Of a DNA stretch of 64,000 bases, positions 10,776 to 24,150 are shown one piece after another (within the stretch, counting starts at the first letter, position 1; each line of letters begins with the position of its first letter). A program made the translations under genes and the position numbers. The stretch comes from Emydura subglobosa (lineage: Eukaryota; Chordata; Testudines; Chelidae). The stretch is taken from NCBI GenBank assembly GCA_007922225.1, contig ML679954.1, positions 18,885,008-18,949,007 of the forward strand. Reading direction: 5' to 3'. Below the pieces are notes generated by a model. That model was not told the origin of the DNA and searched no databases. It worked only from the letters and a program-made list of their open reading frames with translations.

Positions 10776-12639
10776 TGTGATTTCATTAATTTATCTGTGC
10801 TCTCTCCTTTAAATAAAACGTGCGATCCAACTATTTATTTTATTTTAGGAGCACCCAAATAATCTGGGTATTATTCACTGATGAAGTCACAATACAATGG
10901 GCTATATGTCTACTAAAAAACGATATACCCCATTCTAATTGTAAACTACATTACTGTTTAGCATTGTAGTTTCTCTAGAAACCCCATTTTGGCAGTACAC
11001 AAGTTTATCACTAAGGTTTTATTCTTGCTCAGGTGGAGTTAAGCTTTTGCAATCTAAGTGATTATGAGGAAATGGATGTGCATCTTGTGAATGGTTCTGT
11101 TAGAATTGAAAGTTAGTGTGGAGGTGCATACATAGTCTGTCAGTTCATTTATTTTACTTTGTCTTTTTCTTCATTGTACTAAAAATACACTTGAGTAACC
11201 TAAACTATAATTCCCTCCCCCCGCCACCCCCCAGGGAATACTAATAGAACTAGTCTGCAGTTTCAGTGCAATATTTGGTCCTGGATTTACATTATTTTGC
11301 CTCAAACCCCCCCCCACACACGCACAAAGTAATTTAAGCAAAGAGAAGCAATTTAAGAAATGTCTGCATATTAAATCTTATTTTCACAGGGAATATATAA
11401 TTTGAAATTATCTAATACATTTGGCAAACTGATCTGCAACATTTTAACAGCAAAATGATTATACTAAAAAAAAAATTGATGCAACATTGTAAGATTACAT
11501 ATGACCTGTTTTTTTAAAATATAATTCAAATCTTAAAATATATACAGCCAACAAATGTGAATGTACCACAAACCGGTACAGCCTTATTAAAGTGCACCTT
11601 TCCAGGATTTGTGTGAAAATTTTTATCTAATAACATTTTCTACTTCCACTTTGTATGTTTCATCCAGGACCTCAAAATAGCAAATAAAAATTGCATCTTG
11701 CACTAAAATGACTAGAAATATTAGTTGTATCATGTCTATCTTTCAAACTGTTCAGCTCTGTTAACAAGGATTTCATTTAAGCTGCAACATTCTAAAAATG
11801 CAGAATGAGGTAATGGGAGGAGGGGGACTACAGAAACTGAAGTACAAGAAAAATATCACGACTGTAATGATACCGTAATCATTGTTAAAATACCTTGCTT
11901 CCAATCAACAGTACTCATTTTTTTTCAAGCCATCCCTTCTTAAGGAGCTCTTCATTTAGTGTCCAGATCAGTAACTTGAGTTCAAGAAACTGTGGCACTT
12001 TGTATATTAATAATTAAAGGATGTTAATACTCAGATGCTAGCTAATTCCTGAGCTCTTAATGAGACCGGCATGAAATTACAGTTGACCTAGCTAGTTGTG
12101 AGCACCTAATATTCTGAACCTTAAACTATCAATTGACTGGATTTTGTTCAGACACTATTTCGTTAACAGATTCTCTAAGCACTATGTGCATTCCTAATCT
12201 GTACTTGATTTCTGCATTGATTAAATGTCCAGTTTATTGTCACTGGTCCAGTAACAATGTGTAATTCTAATGACATCTGAACAAATTTAGAGATGATAAA
12301 GCATCTGGGCAAATGGTGACTTCAGGTAAACTAGCTCGCTCTTCATCTGGTGTAGCTCTATTGACTTCGGTGAAATTATGCTTAAAGCTAGAATCTGGCC
12401 CATATATTTTCACAATTTTGTCTAATGAGCAGTAATCTGCAGTCCTTGATGTTAAATCTAATGAAAATTTTACCTGAGTGTCTGCCTGTGAAGGATTCCA
12501 GAATTGGCACCATGTAAGACACTAAAATAGCACATTGATTACAACCAATGAACATGTACAAATGTGCTATTATCAACCGTCATGGCATGCCGCAAAGGTT
12601 TCTCCTTCCTCCTCCTCGGGCATAGGTACTTGATGCCAA
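10776..12639. other. No feature recognised
   Basis: AT-rich sequence with short C and A homopolymers (11215-11235, 11310-11320, 11466-11475). 12325-12410 has a trace of a 'tctattgacttcggtg' MITE core. No gene. Confidence 0.5.
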
Positions 12640-12945
12640 GAGGATTTCCAGCTAAGAATACCAAGCACAGGGAGGTGACCCCCTGCACTTAGGCACCAAT
12701 CTCCTTGAGGGGGTGGGGTTCAGAACACACCTCTCCGTTTGGCATCTCCCATTGGCTATTTTAGGCAGGGAGCTGCCTAGCATGCTGGCTTTTTCTAAGA
12801 CACCTATTTCTTCCCATTTATTGTATAGGAAACCTAGCTCCTGAACTCCCACTAATTTTTCTAGACCCCTAAAAGTTAGACACTGGTTAAAGGTGATGCT
12901 GAGCATCACAATGCCTAAATTAATTTGTAAATCTAGCCCTTAGTG
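12640..12945 (+). repeat. Uninterrupted paralogue of the repeat hit by the hAT element
   Basis: Contains 'ggctattttaggcaggga', 'catgctggctttttc' and 'ttgtataggaaacctagc', and ends '..aaatctagccctta'. It corresponds to 2215-2407 plus 2837-2905, with nothing inserted at the 'gtatagg' site (12823-12829). It serves as an empty-site comparison for the hAT element. The minus-strand frame at 12652-12909 lies inside it and is not supported as a gene. Confidence 0.7.
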
Positions 12946-13211
12946 TCCAATCCAGCAATCATTTTGGATGCAAAAGTCTCAATAGACTAGGCATGTGGGA
13001 TTGGGCCCTTAGTGCACTCAGTATTTATGTGACAAAACAGTAATGTCATGGCATGAACGAAGGCCCCATTCCTCAAAGGCATGGAAACACTGCATTCCCA
13101 TTTAAATCAATACCTAAATATCTTGGAGAATCTGGGTCTAGATGATTATTCAGAGCCAAGAAAACATGTCTTCTCCTGTGTCTCATAATTGACCAACTCT
13201 TATATCCTGTT

Positions 13212-13300
13212 GTCACACTACATTGGTCTAGATCATCAGCTGGGGTAAATCAGAGTGTCTTTTTCTTCAATAGAAATATATTGATTTACTCCAGCTAAGA
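13212..13300. repeat. Palindromic MITE-like unit (family B)
   Basis: Left arm 'catcagctggggtaaatcag' and right arm 'attgatttactccagctaag' are near-complements around a centre at 'cttcaatagaaat'. The unit is about 90 bp and non-coding. A worn relative may lie at 7213-7290. Confidence 0.65.
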
Positions 13301-14539
13301 ATCTTGCCTGCAGACTTTAATTGCAGTTGTGTGTGGTTTTTGCTCTTTAAAAAGAGGCCTGTTTGGTGAGCTGTATTATGCAGCCCAATATTTGGAAGCA
13401 ACCTGATTATCTGATATTGAGGTCCTGAGTCACTGGACCATTTCTATGGCAAAGTTTGTGCAAGCTTCTTATAGCCCTAAGCAAAAAGCATTGACACCTC
13501 TGATAGTCTGCTGCCAAAACAACCTTCTCATTACATGCTCATAGCTCTTTCTATGATGACTAGTGCTGAAAAACAATGAGAAGTGATCTATTGATTCAAT
13601 GCTGCAGGGAAGGAGTGACTCTGGCTGTCCATAGAGCTTGTTGAATAAGTCACTAGTGAATACTTCATGTACTAAATGAGTGCTAGCTTTCCATAGATAA
13701 GTGATTCACAACTATGCTATACTCTTTCAATCTATCACAGAACATTCTGTCTGATAAGGACACTTATTTTAGTATAAATAATTCGTTTCACATAATGCTG
13801 TTTTAAGTTAGGAGGATAATTGTTGTGCTTAAAAAAACTGACTGAAGGGCCTGCAATGCCTTTGAAGTCAGAAGAAAATCTCTTTAATATAGAGAAATCC
13901 TTAGATGTACTGCCGCATACAGAACAAACTACTGGTTAAGCAAACTTGAGATTATGAAGTGTGCATCTGCCAACCACTGCTATCCCCAAATGCACAAACA
14001 CACCATCAAAGAATAGACTATAGCAACGGAAGTTCAAAGAGTTCTACTGAAATTCTATCCAGGGTGATTGTTTCACAGCAGTGCGCACAATCAAGTACTA
14101 GGCAACTAAAGAAATAAGTCGTGACCAAGAAAGTTATATTATAAAATAGTCTGAAAAGTAGCTTCCTACAAATGCTATTCTACAGGGTTCTATATCTATT
14201 CTCTCATTGACTTTTAGATCAAATATATCCAAAAGATGACTTTTCTAACCATCTGCCCAGCAAGTTCAGCCTGGGATCTGATGCATAACCACAGAATACA
14301 ATTAATTTCACTTGTCTACAATTTTACTGACTGCACAGCTAACAGTGATAAAAATGTTGAGCCTGTAGGAATAAAATCAGAAAGGCTAAGGCACAAAAAA
14401 GGCTATAAGAGGTTCTATAAACATATCAGGAGCAAAAGAAACATGAAGGAAAGTATAGGCCCATTACTCGGAGGGAAAGGGGCGTGAAAACCAGATACAA
14501 GAAGGCTCTGGTGTTTTGTTGTCTAATTAAAAAGGTAAA
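13301..14539. other. No feature recognised
   Basis: AT-rich sequence. The frame at 14236-14487 (+) has no recognisable domain and no supporting context. Confidence 0.55.
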
Positions 14540-15235
14540 TTAAGAACAGCCATAGTGGGTCAGACCAATGGTCTATTTAGCCCAGGATACTGTCTTCCAA
14601 CAGTGGCCAATGTCAGGTGCATCAAAGGGAATGAATAAAACGGGTAATCATCAAATGATCCATCCCACTGGTCATTCCCAGCTTCTGGCAAACAGCAATC
14701 CCTGTGTATCTTAGCTAATAGCCATTGATGGACCTATTCTCCATGAACTTATCTAGTTCGGTGTTTTTGTTTTTGTTTTGTTTTTTTTTGTTTTGGAACC
14801 CTGTTATAGTCTTGGCCTTCACAACATCCTCTGGCAAGAAGTACCACAGGTTCACTATGCGTTGTGTGAAGAAATATTTCCTTTTGTTCATTTTAAACCT
14901 GCTGTCTGTTAATTTATTGGGTGACTCCTAGTTCTTGTGTTATGAGAGGGAGTAAATAACACTTCCTTATTTTCTTTCTCCCCAGCGGTCATGATTTTAT
15001 AGACCTCAATCATATCTCCCCTTAGTCATCTCTTTTCCAAAACTGAAAAGTCTCAGTCTTACTAATCTCTTATCATATGGAAGCTTTTTCCATACCCTTA
15101 ATCATTTTAGCTGCCCTTTTCCGGACCTTTTCCAATACCAATATATCTTCCCCCCCCCCCCCCCCCCCGATGGGGTGACTAGATCTGCATAAGATGGGGG
15201 TATACCATGGATTTATAAAGAGACAATATGATAGA
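14540..15235 (-). mobile_element. CR1 LINE, 3' part, antisense
   Basis: Read on the minus strand, this is the C-terminal end of CR1 ORF2 plus its 3' untranslated region. A clear peptide is FFTQRIVNLWYFLPEDVV, followed by KAKTI, matching the FFT.RVVNLWN.LP..VV.AK end of CR1 ORF2. The plus strand starts 'aagaacagccatagtgggtc', the usual antisense 3' end of this subfamily, which is also seen in sense orientation at 23886-24150. The 5' end is truncated, as usual for CR1, and abuts the sense CR1 that begins near 15255. A pure C run of 19 bases lies at 15150-15168. The element is non-functional. Confidence 0.85.
15150..15168. repeat. Poly-C run (19 C)
   Basis: An uninterrupted run of 19 C inside the antisense CR1, followed by 'gatgggg'. 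It replaces a short homopolymer position of the element. Such runs form i-motif or G-quadruplex structures and are often misread in sequencing. Confidence 0.9.
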
Positions 15236-15254
15236 AAATATCATAAATTATGAT

Positions 15255-16885
15255 CAGATACTTAACACAATTAATATTAACAAGGGGGAAGGAACGCAAG
15301 TGAAAATAGGGAAGGAACAGGTTAAAAAATATTTATATTTATTATGTTTATATGTATTTAAGTACAGGGTCTGATGAAATTCACCCAAGGTTTAAGGAAC
15401 TAACAAATGTAGGAATCTTAGAACTATTAACACTTGTGTCTGAGAACTCCTGGAAGAGAGAGAAGGTCAGAGAGGGCTAGAGAAGAGCAAACATTGTTCC
15501 TCTTTTTAAAGATAGGCACTAAGGACTTGGGGAATCAAATCAGTCAGTCGAACTTCAATATTTGGAAAGATACTGGAACAACTTTATTAAAAATAAGTTT
15601 GTAAGCACCAAGAGGATAATTGGCTATACCTTTTAACGCTAGGTGGATTTCTCAAGAACAAATCATGTCAGACCAATCCAATTTCCTTCTTTTGACAGTG
15701 TTACAGGCCTAGTGACTGGGGACAAACTGTAGACATGATGTAGTTTGACTTTAGTAAGGCTTTTGACACAGTGTCCCATGACAATCTTATAAGAAAATTA
15801 GGGTAGTGTGGTCTAGATGAAATTACTATAAAGTGGGTGCACAAGTTGCTGAAAAAACATACTCCAAGAGTAGTTATCAATGGTTTAGTGTCAAACTGAG
15901 AGGAATTATCTAGTGGTATCCTGCAGGGATCTGTCCTGGTTTCAGTACTATGCAATATATTAATATAATAGATTTTGAATATTTAATTATAATAATTTGG
16001 ATGATGGGATGAGGAATATGCTTATGACATTTGCAGATGATGCCACACTGGGTGAGGTCGCAGCACTTTGGAAGACAATTAGAATTCAAAATGACCTTGA
16101 TAAATTGGGGAAATTATCTGAATTCAGCAATATGAAGCTAAATAAAAATAAGTGCAAAGTGCTACAGTTTGGAGGAAAAAATCAAATGCATAACAAAGTG
16201 GGGAGTAAAAGATTAGGCAGTAGTACTGTGAGTTATAGTAGACCACAAATGGAGTATAAACCAACAATGTGATGCAGTTTTGAAAGAGGCCAATGTCAGT
16301 CTGGGGTATGTTAACAGGAGTGCTGTAAGCAAGACACTGGAGGCAATTGTTTCACTCTACTCAGCACTGGCAAGGCCTCACCTGGAGTACTGTGTCCAGA
16401 TTTGGGTGCCACATTTGAAGAAAAATACAGACAAATTGGAGAGAGTTCAGCAGAGCAACAAAAATTATAAAGGTTTAGAAAACCTGAGCTATGAGGAAGC
16501 TTAAAAAACCATGGGCATGTTTAGTCTTGAGAAAAGAAGACGGGGGGGGGATCCTGACAAGTCTTCAAATATTAAGGGCTATTATAAAGAGGATAATGAT
16601 CAATGGTTCTACATGTCTGCTGAAAATAGGCCAAGAATAATTGGCTTAATCTGCAGCAAGAAAGATTTAGTTTAGATATTCAGAAAAATCTGTCTAACTA
16701 TATGGCTAAGTACTGGAATAGATTACCAAGGGTGACTGTGGAATCCCTGTCATTAGGTTTTTAAGAATAGGTTAGATAAATATCTGTCAAGGATGGTCTA
16801 GGTTTACTCTAGCCCTGCCTCTCTGCACGGGGCTGGACTGGATGACCTTTTGAAGTCCCTTCCAGTCCTACATTTCTGTGAATGT
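15255..16885 (+). mobile_element. CR1 LINE, sense, RT region to 3' end
   Basis: A 5'-truncated CR1 of about 1.6 kb. It starts in the linker before the reverse transcriptase domain ('agtacagggtctgatgaaat', 'gaagagcaaacattgttcct'), continues through RT, the C-terminal domain and the 3' untranslated region, and ends near 'ttccagtcctacatttctgt'. That end is the well-known bird/reptile CR1 terminus ('gggctggactggatgacctt' then 'cccttccagtcct'). It lies directly after an antisense CR1 of a different 3' subfamily. No target-site duplication can be assigned. Confidence 0.9.
15370..16505 (+). pseudogene. CR1 ORF2 reverse transcriptase remnant
   Basis: Encodes part of the non-LTR reverse transcriptase that copies CR1 RNA at the genomic target. 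RT motif A is readable as FDFSKAFDTVSHD from 15744. The FADD motif C, which supplies two of the catalytic aspartates, is at 16030-16041 (FADDATLGE). The C-terminal domain is readable as LYSALARPHLEYCVQIW at about 16350-16400, followed by LERVQQ and GLENLSYEEA. The N-terminal endonuclease is absent because of 5' truncation. Several frameshifts and stops separate the readable segments, so no protein can be made. Two open frames (15997-16272 and 16280-16504) are pieces of it. The family assignment is firm. Confidence 0.88.
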
Positions 16886-17185
16886 AACCCATAAATCTCT
16901 TGAGCATAAAATATGGTTTCAACCTTCCATTTTTCTCAGCCAATAAATTAATATATCAATATTTATAAATCAGTCATGAAACAAAATTCATAATGACTTC
17001 CCGAAATGGTAATGGTTAAGTTAAATTGATATAGCTGATATTTTGCTATTTCATCTTCAGAATAAAGTGGAACAAAACTCCAAACTATATTTACCATAAT
17101 TACTGTATCTTGTTCAGATTTACATATCTTCATGCATCTACTAAATAAACATAGCTTCTAATACAACAGTGCATTGTAAAGACAA
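16886..17185. other. No feature recognised
   Basis: AT-rich, nothing identified. Confidence 0.5.
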
Positions 17186-17262
17186 GTGGCCTGACTTTCA
17201 GAAGTGCAGTACATCCACAATTCCCACTGAAGTAAACAGGAACTTCAAGTGTTTAATACCTA
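17186..17262. repeat. Palindromic MITE-like unit (family C)
   Basis: Begins 'ggcctgactttcagaagtgc' with a centre at 'tcccactgaagtaaacagga' and a decayed right arm 'acttcaagtgtttaatacct'. It matches the remembered turtle unit that begins GGCCTGATTTTCAGAGGTGC. Non-coding. Confidence 0.5.
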
Positions 17263-18388
17263 TAAATTTGTAGGTACGAAGGGCTGTTTTGTAACGAATC
17301 CTATAATCTATGTAAGGAGCAGCTATTTGGTTTGTTCTTCCTGTTTAGTCCAAAAGAATGGCAGGGAGTAATCTGTGCCTGCAGAAGGGTTCTGTGTTGG
17401 CTCTGGTATGTGGCCCAGTGTATCTGGAGGCAGAGTCACTTTTGCACTGCATGTTTTTGTATGAGATGTGAAATGGCAGCCTGGTGGTAACTTCTCTTTT
17501 CTGCCATTACACAAGCTCCAGTGATGGGTTTGGCCCACAATGGGGCATTTAACTCCACGCTGTAGCTATGCTGCAGGGCCCATGTTTCTGCTATAAATGA
17601 GGGCAGCTACTAAAGAAAGACATTGGCTCTAATTCACCAGGGATATAACATAACTGAAGACCTTATCCCAGAGATGAGTTTGGCATGCTGTTTATGGTGT
17701 GTTGATTAAATAGTTCAATCATCATTACAGTGCTGCTCTGTATTGTAAATTCATATGTGAACGGCTACCCCAAAATATATTAATCTCAATACTGTATGTT
17801 TAAATAATATAAACAATTTCCTGGTCAACACAAGACTGATCTTAGACAAATTATTTCAACAAACACTACACATCACTGCCAAAGTGCTACATTTCCTTAG
17901 CTGGCAATTGTTGTTGGGTATTTTTCATTTCTATTTAGCTTATTTTTCTATCTAGGAGAGTCAATACTAGGTCAGTTATGATCTATAATGAGCCTGTATT
18001 TGCTACTGTTGAAACCAAACATAATTATTGCAGGTCAACTTGCCATTTTCTACATGTTTTACTGTCAGTTACCAAAATGCCTGGACCTGAACACAATGTT
18101 CCATTTCAAATGGAGCTCATGTACCTATTCACCAGGGGCATTGCAATTGCTGAGGAAAGTGTTTCATGTCCAGACAGAGCTTGCTTCCCTGTCGATGCAT
18201 ACTTTATATTTTGCCTAGCGCTTCAGTGAAATGTTGGTGTAGGACCCTAACAAAGATTAAAGCACACCTTGCTCAAGCATGCTTTATACTGTACTTGAAC
18301 TGTGGCTGAAGATGCAAAATGGGTTGTTCTGGTATTACAGTGACAGTATTATGTATGGTGTGGGCCAACTGGTGCAATCCTTACTGAT
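17263..18388. other. No feature recognised
   Basis: AT-rich sequence. Overlapping frames at 17978-18229 and 17988-18218 in different phases cancel each other as evidence, and neither shows a domain. Confidence 0.5.
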
Positions 18389-18423
18389 TGTAGGAAGCTG
18401 CTGTGGCCTCCCACGGAACCAGA
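18389..18423 (+). repeat. Left 35-bp direct repeat of the GC-rich cassette
   Basis: Starts TGTAGGAAGCTGCTG and ends GGAACCAGA. It differs from the right copy at one base (T versus C in AAGCYGCTG). Confidence 0.9.
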
Positions 18424-18446
18424 GCCTGAGGAAGGACGCCCGCGCT

Positions 18447-18580
18447 CTGATTGGCTCAACTCACACCCTGCCCTGGAGTCTGCCCGGCAACAAAGGGCCC
18501 GGGCCGGGATAGGACAACCCGGCCAGGCCAATTGGCTGCCGCAGGGCGGAGTCCCAACAGGAAGGGGAAGTACAAAAGCC
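18447..18580 (+). promoter_or_regulatory. CCAAT/Y-box and TATA-like promoter motifs
   Basis: CTGATTGG at 18447-18454 (an inverted CCAAT, NF-Y type), CCAATTGG at 18528-18535, and TACAAAAGCC at 18571-18580 in the position of a TATA box. This order and spacing are typical of retrotransposon LTR promoters. Promoter function is inferred only from the motifs. Confidence 0.4.
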
Positions 18581-18839
18581 TGGCCCCTGAGCTCAGTAGA
18601 CCCCAGACTGCTGCTCAGAGGCGGATGTGCTGCCCCGCCAGCAGAGGCCTAGGCCAGAGCCTAACCGCCGACGAAGAACCCCGGCCCCACCTGGGCCCGG
18701 GGATTGGATAGGGTCCTCGAGAAGCTGGACTAGGCAACCCGGCCAGGACGACTGGGCCGAGTTACCCCGACCCTGAGCCCGTACGCTGGAACCGCCAGAC
18801 TGGGCCGAGACCCCAGAGCGGCCCGAGTGGCGGGCACCC

Positions 18840-19128
18840 CTGGAGGCTGGGCTAGATCTGGAGGAACTGCCGGCCGCCGAGCCCCTCCCTACAGCGGGGC
18901 TGGACTTGGAGGAGCTGCCCGAGGGCTGAGCCGCTCCCCACATCCAACGACCTTGAGGAGCTGCCCCCTGAAGAGGAGCTCCCCGCCTTACCCCCGGTCG
19001 ACGAGGAAGGACTGACAGCGCTACCCCTGGAGGACCACCTTCGTGGCACAGAGGAGGCAGGTACTAGGGTCAGTGGGGAGGAAGTAGCCCAGGGACAGCC
19101 ATGGCCTGTGGCTGAAGCCGCCTTATAG
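18840..19128 (+). pseudogene. Acidic DLEELP-repeat open stretch, unidentified
   Basis: In the frame starting at 18840 the peptide contains DLEELPAAEP and then DLEELPEG before a stop. After a +1 shift, a 60-codon stretch (18946-19125, stop TAG at 19126) starts NDLEELPPEEELPALPPV and stays open and acidic. The repeated DLEELP motif and the charge bias suggest real coding ancestry rather than chance. There is no suitable start codon and no known domain. It may be the remains of a gag-like or accessory frame of the cassette. Other frames here (18593-18943 -, 18852-19181 -) are Ser/Gly/Arg-rich shadows of GC-rich DNA. Confidence 0.3.
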
Positions 19129-19306
19129 CCGGTGTGTTGCGGCGGGAGCCCCACTGGCACAGTGGCAGCCGCTTCTGCCACTGCTAGGGCCCTGGGCTGG
19201 GACGCAGTGGAGACGGGTGGGCCTGCGTCCCCCTCCCCTTCCCCTTTGCCCTAGCCACCCCAGGAGGATTGCTCTCCTGACCCCGCCGGAAGCTGAGTGA
19301 TCCTCT

Positions 19307-19560
19307 GCTCACCCTGCCTAGGGGTTGGAGCAACTGACTCCTTGTTCGCTCGCCCTGCCTAAGGGCCTGAGCGATCCTCTGCTCACCCTGCCGAGGGGTT
19401 GGAGCAACTGACTCCTGGTTCGCTCGCCCTGCCTGAGGGCCCGAGCGATCTGCCTCTGCTCACCCTGCCTAGGGGTTGGAGCCACTGACTCTTTGCTCGC
19501 CCGCCCTGATGGAGGGCCGGAGCGAGTAACTGCTGCTCACCCTGCCTAAGGGCGGACTAG
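19307..19560 (+). repeat. Minisatellite with 74-77-bp unit
   Basis: The phrase 'gctcaccctg' recurs at 19307, 19381, 19458 and 19535, giving spacings of 74, 77 and 77 bp. Units contain 'gggttggagcaactgactcc' and 'cgctcgccctgcct'. About 3.3 diverged copies. Confidence 0.9.
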
Positions 19561-19599
19561 TAGGCCTACTCGCTCGCCAAACGCGAGCTATTCCCTGTT

Positions 19600-19634
19600 T
19601 GTAGGAAGCCGCTGTGGCCTCCCACGGAACCAGA
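19600..19634 (+). repeat. Right 35-bp direct repeat of the GC-rich cassette
   Basis: TGTAGGAAGCCGCTG...GGAACCAGA, 34 of 35 bases identical to the left copy. Normal AT-rich DNA resumes at once ('aacgcttacactgagcc'). Confidence 0.9.
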
Positions 19635-22479
<2,845 letters not shown>

Positions 22480-22870
22480 AATGGAAGAATAACTCTGTAG
22501 TCTGGTAATTAGGGCACCCAGGTGGGAGGCAGAAGACCCAGAATCCAGAACCCCTGCTCCAAAGACTCTTTAAACTTATCCACAGTGGAACAGGTTTGAC
22601 AGGAAATACCAACGGAGCCCCACATCAACATATCCTATAGCTCAGTGGCTAAGGCAGTCACCTGAGAGATGGCAGATTCCTGTTTAAATCCTTTCTCCCC
22701 CTCAGATGGAGGGATGACTTGCACTGGGGATCTTCCACATGCCAACTGAACACTCACTGCTGGGGTAAAGGTGGGGTAAAGCTCACCTATAGGTGCCTGA
22801 TCCAGCAGGTGAGGGTCTGAACCTACTTACCAGATCGGGCCCTGCAGGTGAGCTATGCAGAGGAACACCT
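22480..22870. repeat. tRNA-like interspersed repeat, copy 2
   Basis: Two tRNA-like modules in series. The second has a good pol III A-box-like stretch, TAGCTCAGTGGCTAAGG (22638-22654), and a B-box-like GTTTAAATCC (22682-22691, cf. GTTCGAATCC), spaced as in a tRNA gene. The first reads 'taattagggcacccaggtgg', like the modules at 1690-2200 and 46228-46710. It does not fold as an intact tRNA by eye, so I call it tRNA-derived SINE material. Confidence 0.6.
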
Positions 22871-23885
22871 ATCTTCCCCTAGTTTGTGCATGCTCTAGGG
22901 CTTGGGTGTCTGGACACCTAGCAGGGGGCTTCACTCTAGATGCAGAGGCAAAGGTGCCTTAGGGAACTTTTACTCCAAAAATGTAAGTGCAGAGTGATTT
23001 TTAAGCACCTCCAATGTTTGGGGGTTGTTGAGCAGCATTTTGTGAAGATCATAATAATTAAAATCATACTGCAACATGTACATTGTGGTATATACCATGT
23101 CAAAATTGTAAGGATTTGCAGTACACTAGGATTAATTTAAAATGATCTGACACTTACATCAACAAATTAATTAATCCTCATTATTATATGAATCTGACTC
23201 AGTTGCTGAATGCTAAATACAAACTAGATTGTGCAAAACTAAATTTTTTGCGCCCCCCCCCCTTCATTTCCAGAAGCCACTGCTGCTGTAGTGCCAGAAG
23301 AATTCCATTTTGACAGATGAATGATACTATAGTTGAATAGTTTTAAATGTTCTGCATGGTAACTGCAAATAGAAGTGAAATGAGGATGATGATTAAAGGC
23401 TGTGGTTGTATTTACCTGTGGGCACAACAAAAGCTAAATGAATTAAAAATTTGAAATTCAAATTTTATATAAAAACTCACTACCATGTGTTTCTACCGAA
23501 CAAATATCTTCCCTTATTTTACAGTCTCGGGGACTTCTCCTTATGCTTCCTTACAAAGGATGATCAGCTGCTACAGATTTAATTGTATTGGTAGTGTCCA
23601 GCACAAGAGAAAGGACACAGGTGTAGCAAACACAAAGGAAGTTTTTATTCAGGATTCTGGGCACACAGATCCTGCCACTCCCTGGTTCTCAATCTTGCAG
23701 ATTGTGGGAATAAACTTTGTCTTCCCACGCAGGGTCTGTCTTGGGTCTGGCAGGCAGTGTTAGGGGAAGCTAATATTTGTATTATTGTGTGAGAGCTGGC
23801 TTAAAGTTAACAAATCAAGTAAGAGTGTAAGCCTCTGCAGCTCTCTGATATAGAAATAATCAATTTAGGAACTGTACAGTTTCTC
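22871..23885. other. No feature recognised
   Basis: AT-rich; a 9-C run near 23253. Frames at 23239-23430 (-) and 23485-23763 (+) are without recognisable domains. Confidence 0.5.
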
Positions 23886-24150
23886 ATTAGCAGATCCTAT
23901 GGGACTGATTCTCCCCTGACCTGTACCATGTGGAACTCATTGCCAGGAGATGTTGGGAAGGCTAAAACTATAAGTGGGTTCAAAAGAGAATTAGATAAAT
24001 TCATGAAGATATGTCTATCAATGGCTAATAGCCAAGATGGTTGGGAATGCAACTCCATGCTGTGGGTGTCTCTAAGCCTCTGACTGCCAGAAGCTGGGAG
24101 TGGACAACGGGATGGATCACTCGTTAATTGCCCTGTTCTGTTCATTTCCT
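23886..24150 (+). mobile_element. CR1 LINE 3' end, sense
   Basis: Encodes the C-terminal tail of CR1 ORF2, readable as WNSLPGDVGKAKTISGFK at about 23930-23985 and then LDKFM. The 3' untranslated region follows ('atggctaatagccaagatgg', 'ctgccagaagctgggagtgg'). It is the sense version of the antisense copy at 14540-15235. Severely 5'-truncated, about 265 bp. The minus-strand frame at 23897-24145 is its shadow. Confidence 0.85.

Larger units (their letters stand above)
18389..19634 (+). mobile_element. Unclassified GC-rich cassette between 35-bp direct repeats
   Basis: A strongly GC- and CpG-rich island of about 1.2 kb in otherwise AT-rich DNA. It begins and ends with the same 35-bp sequence (18389-18423 and 19600-19634, one mismatch). 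Base composition switches sharply at both ends. Inside are CCAAT/Y-box motifs and a TATA-like site (18447-18580), a stretch with repeated DLEELP coding (18840-19128), and a 74-77-bp minisatellite (19307-19560). The compact order resembles an LTR or the 5' region of a retrotransposon, and part of it ('gacgcagtggagacgggtgg') reminds me of a turtle repeat, but I cannot name the family. Alternatives are a DIRS-like element with split direct repeats, or a duplication-flanked insertion. Confidence 0.55.

Noticed and set aside
14540..16885. Twin-priming inversion of a single CR1
   Set aside because: In twin priming the inverted part lies upstream of the sense part in the element. Here the antisense part is the 3' end, and the sense element has its own different 3' end, so these are two insertions.
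18593..19181. Long minus-strand Ser/Gly/Arg-rich frames as genes
   Set aside because: They are the antisense images of GC-rich sequence, with biased composition and no domain.
18389..19634. CpG-island promoter of a host gene
   Set aside because: The GC-rich block is bounded exactly by 35-bp direct repeats and contains a minisatellite. No exon follows, so an inserted element is more likely.
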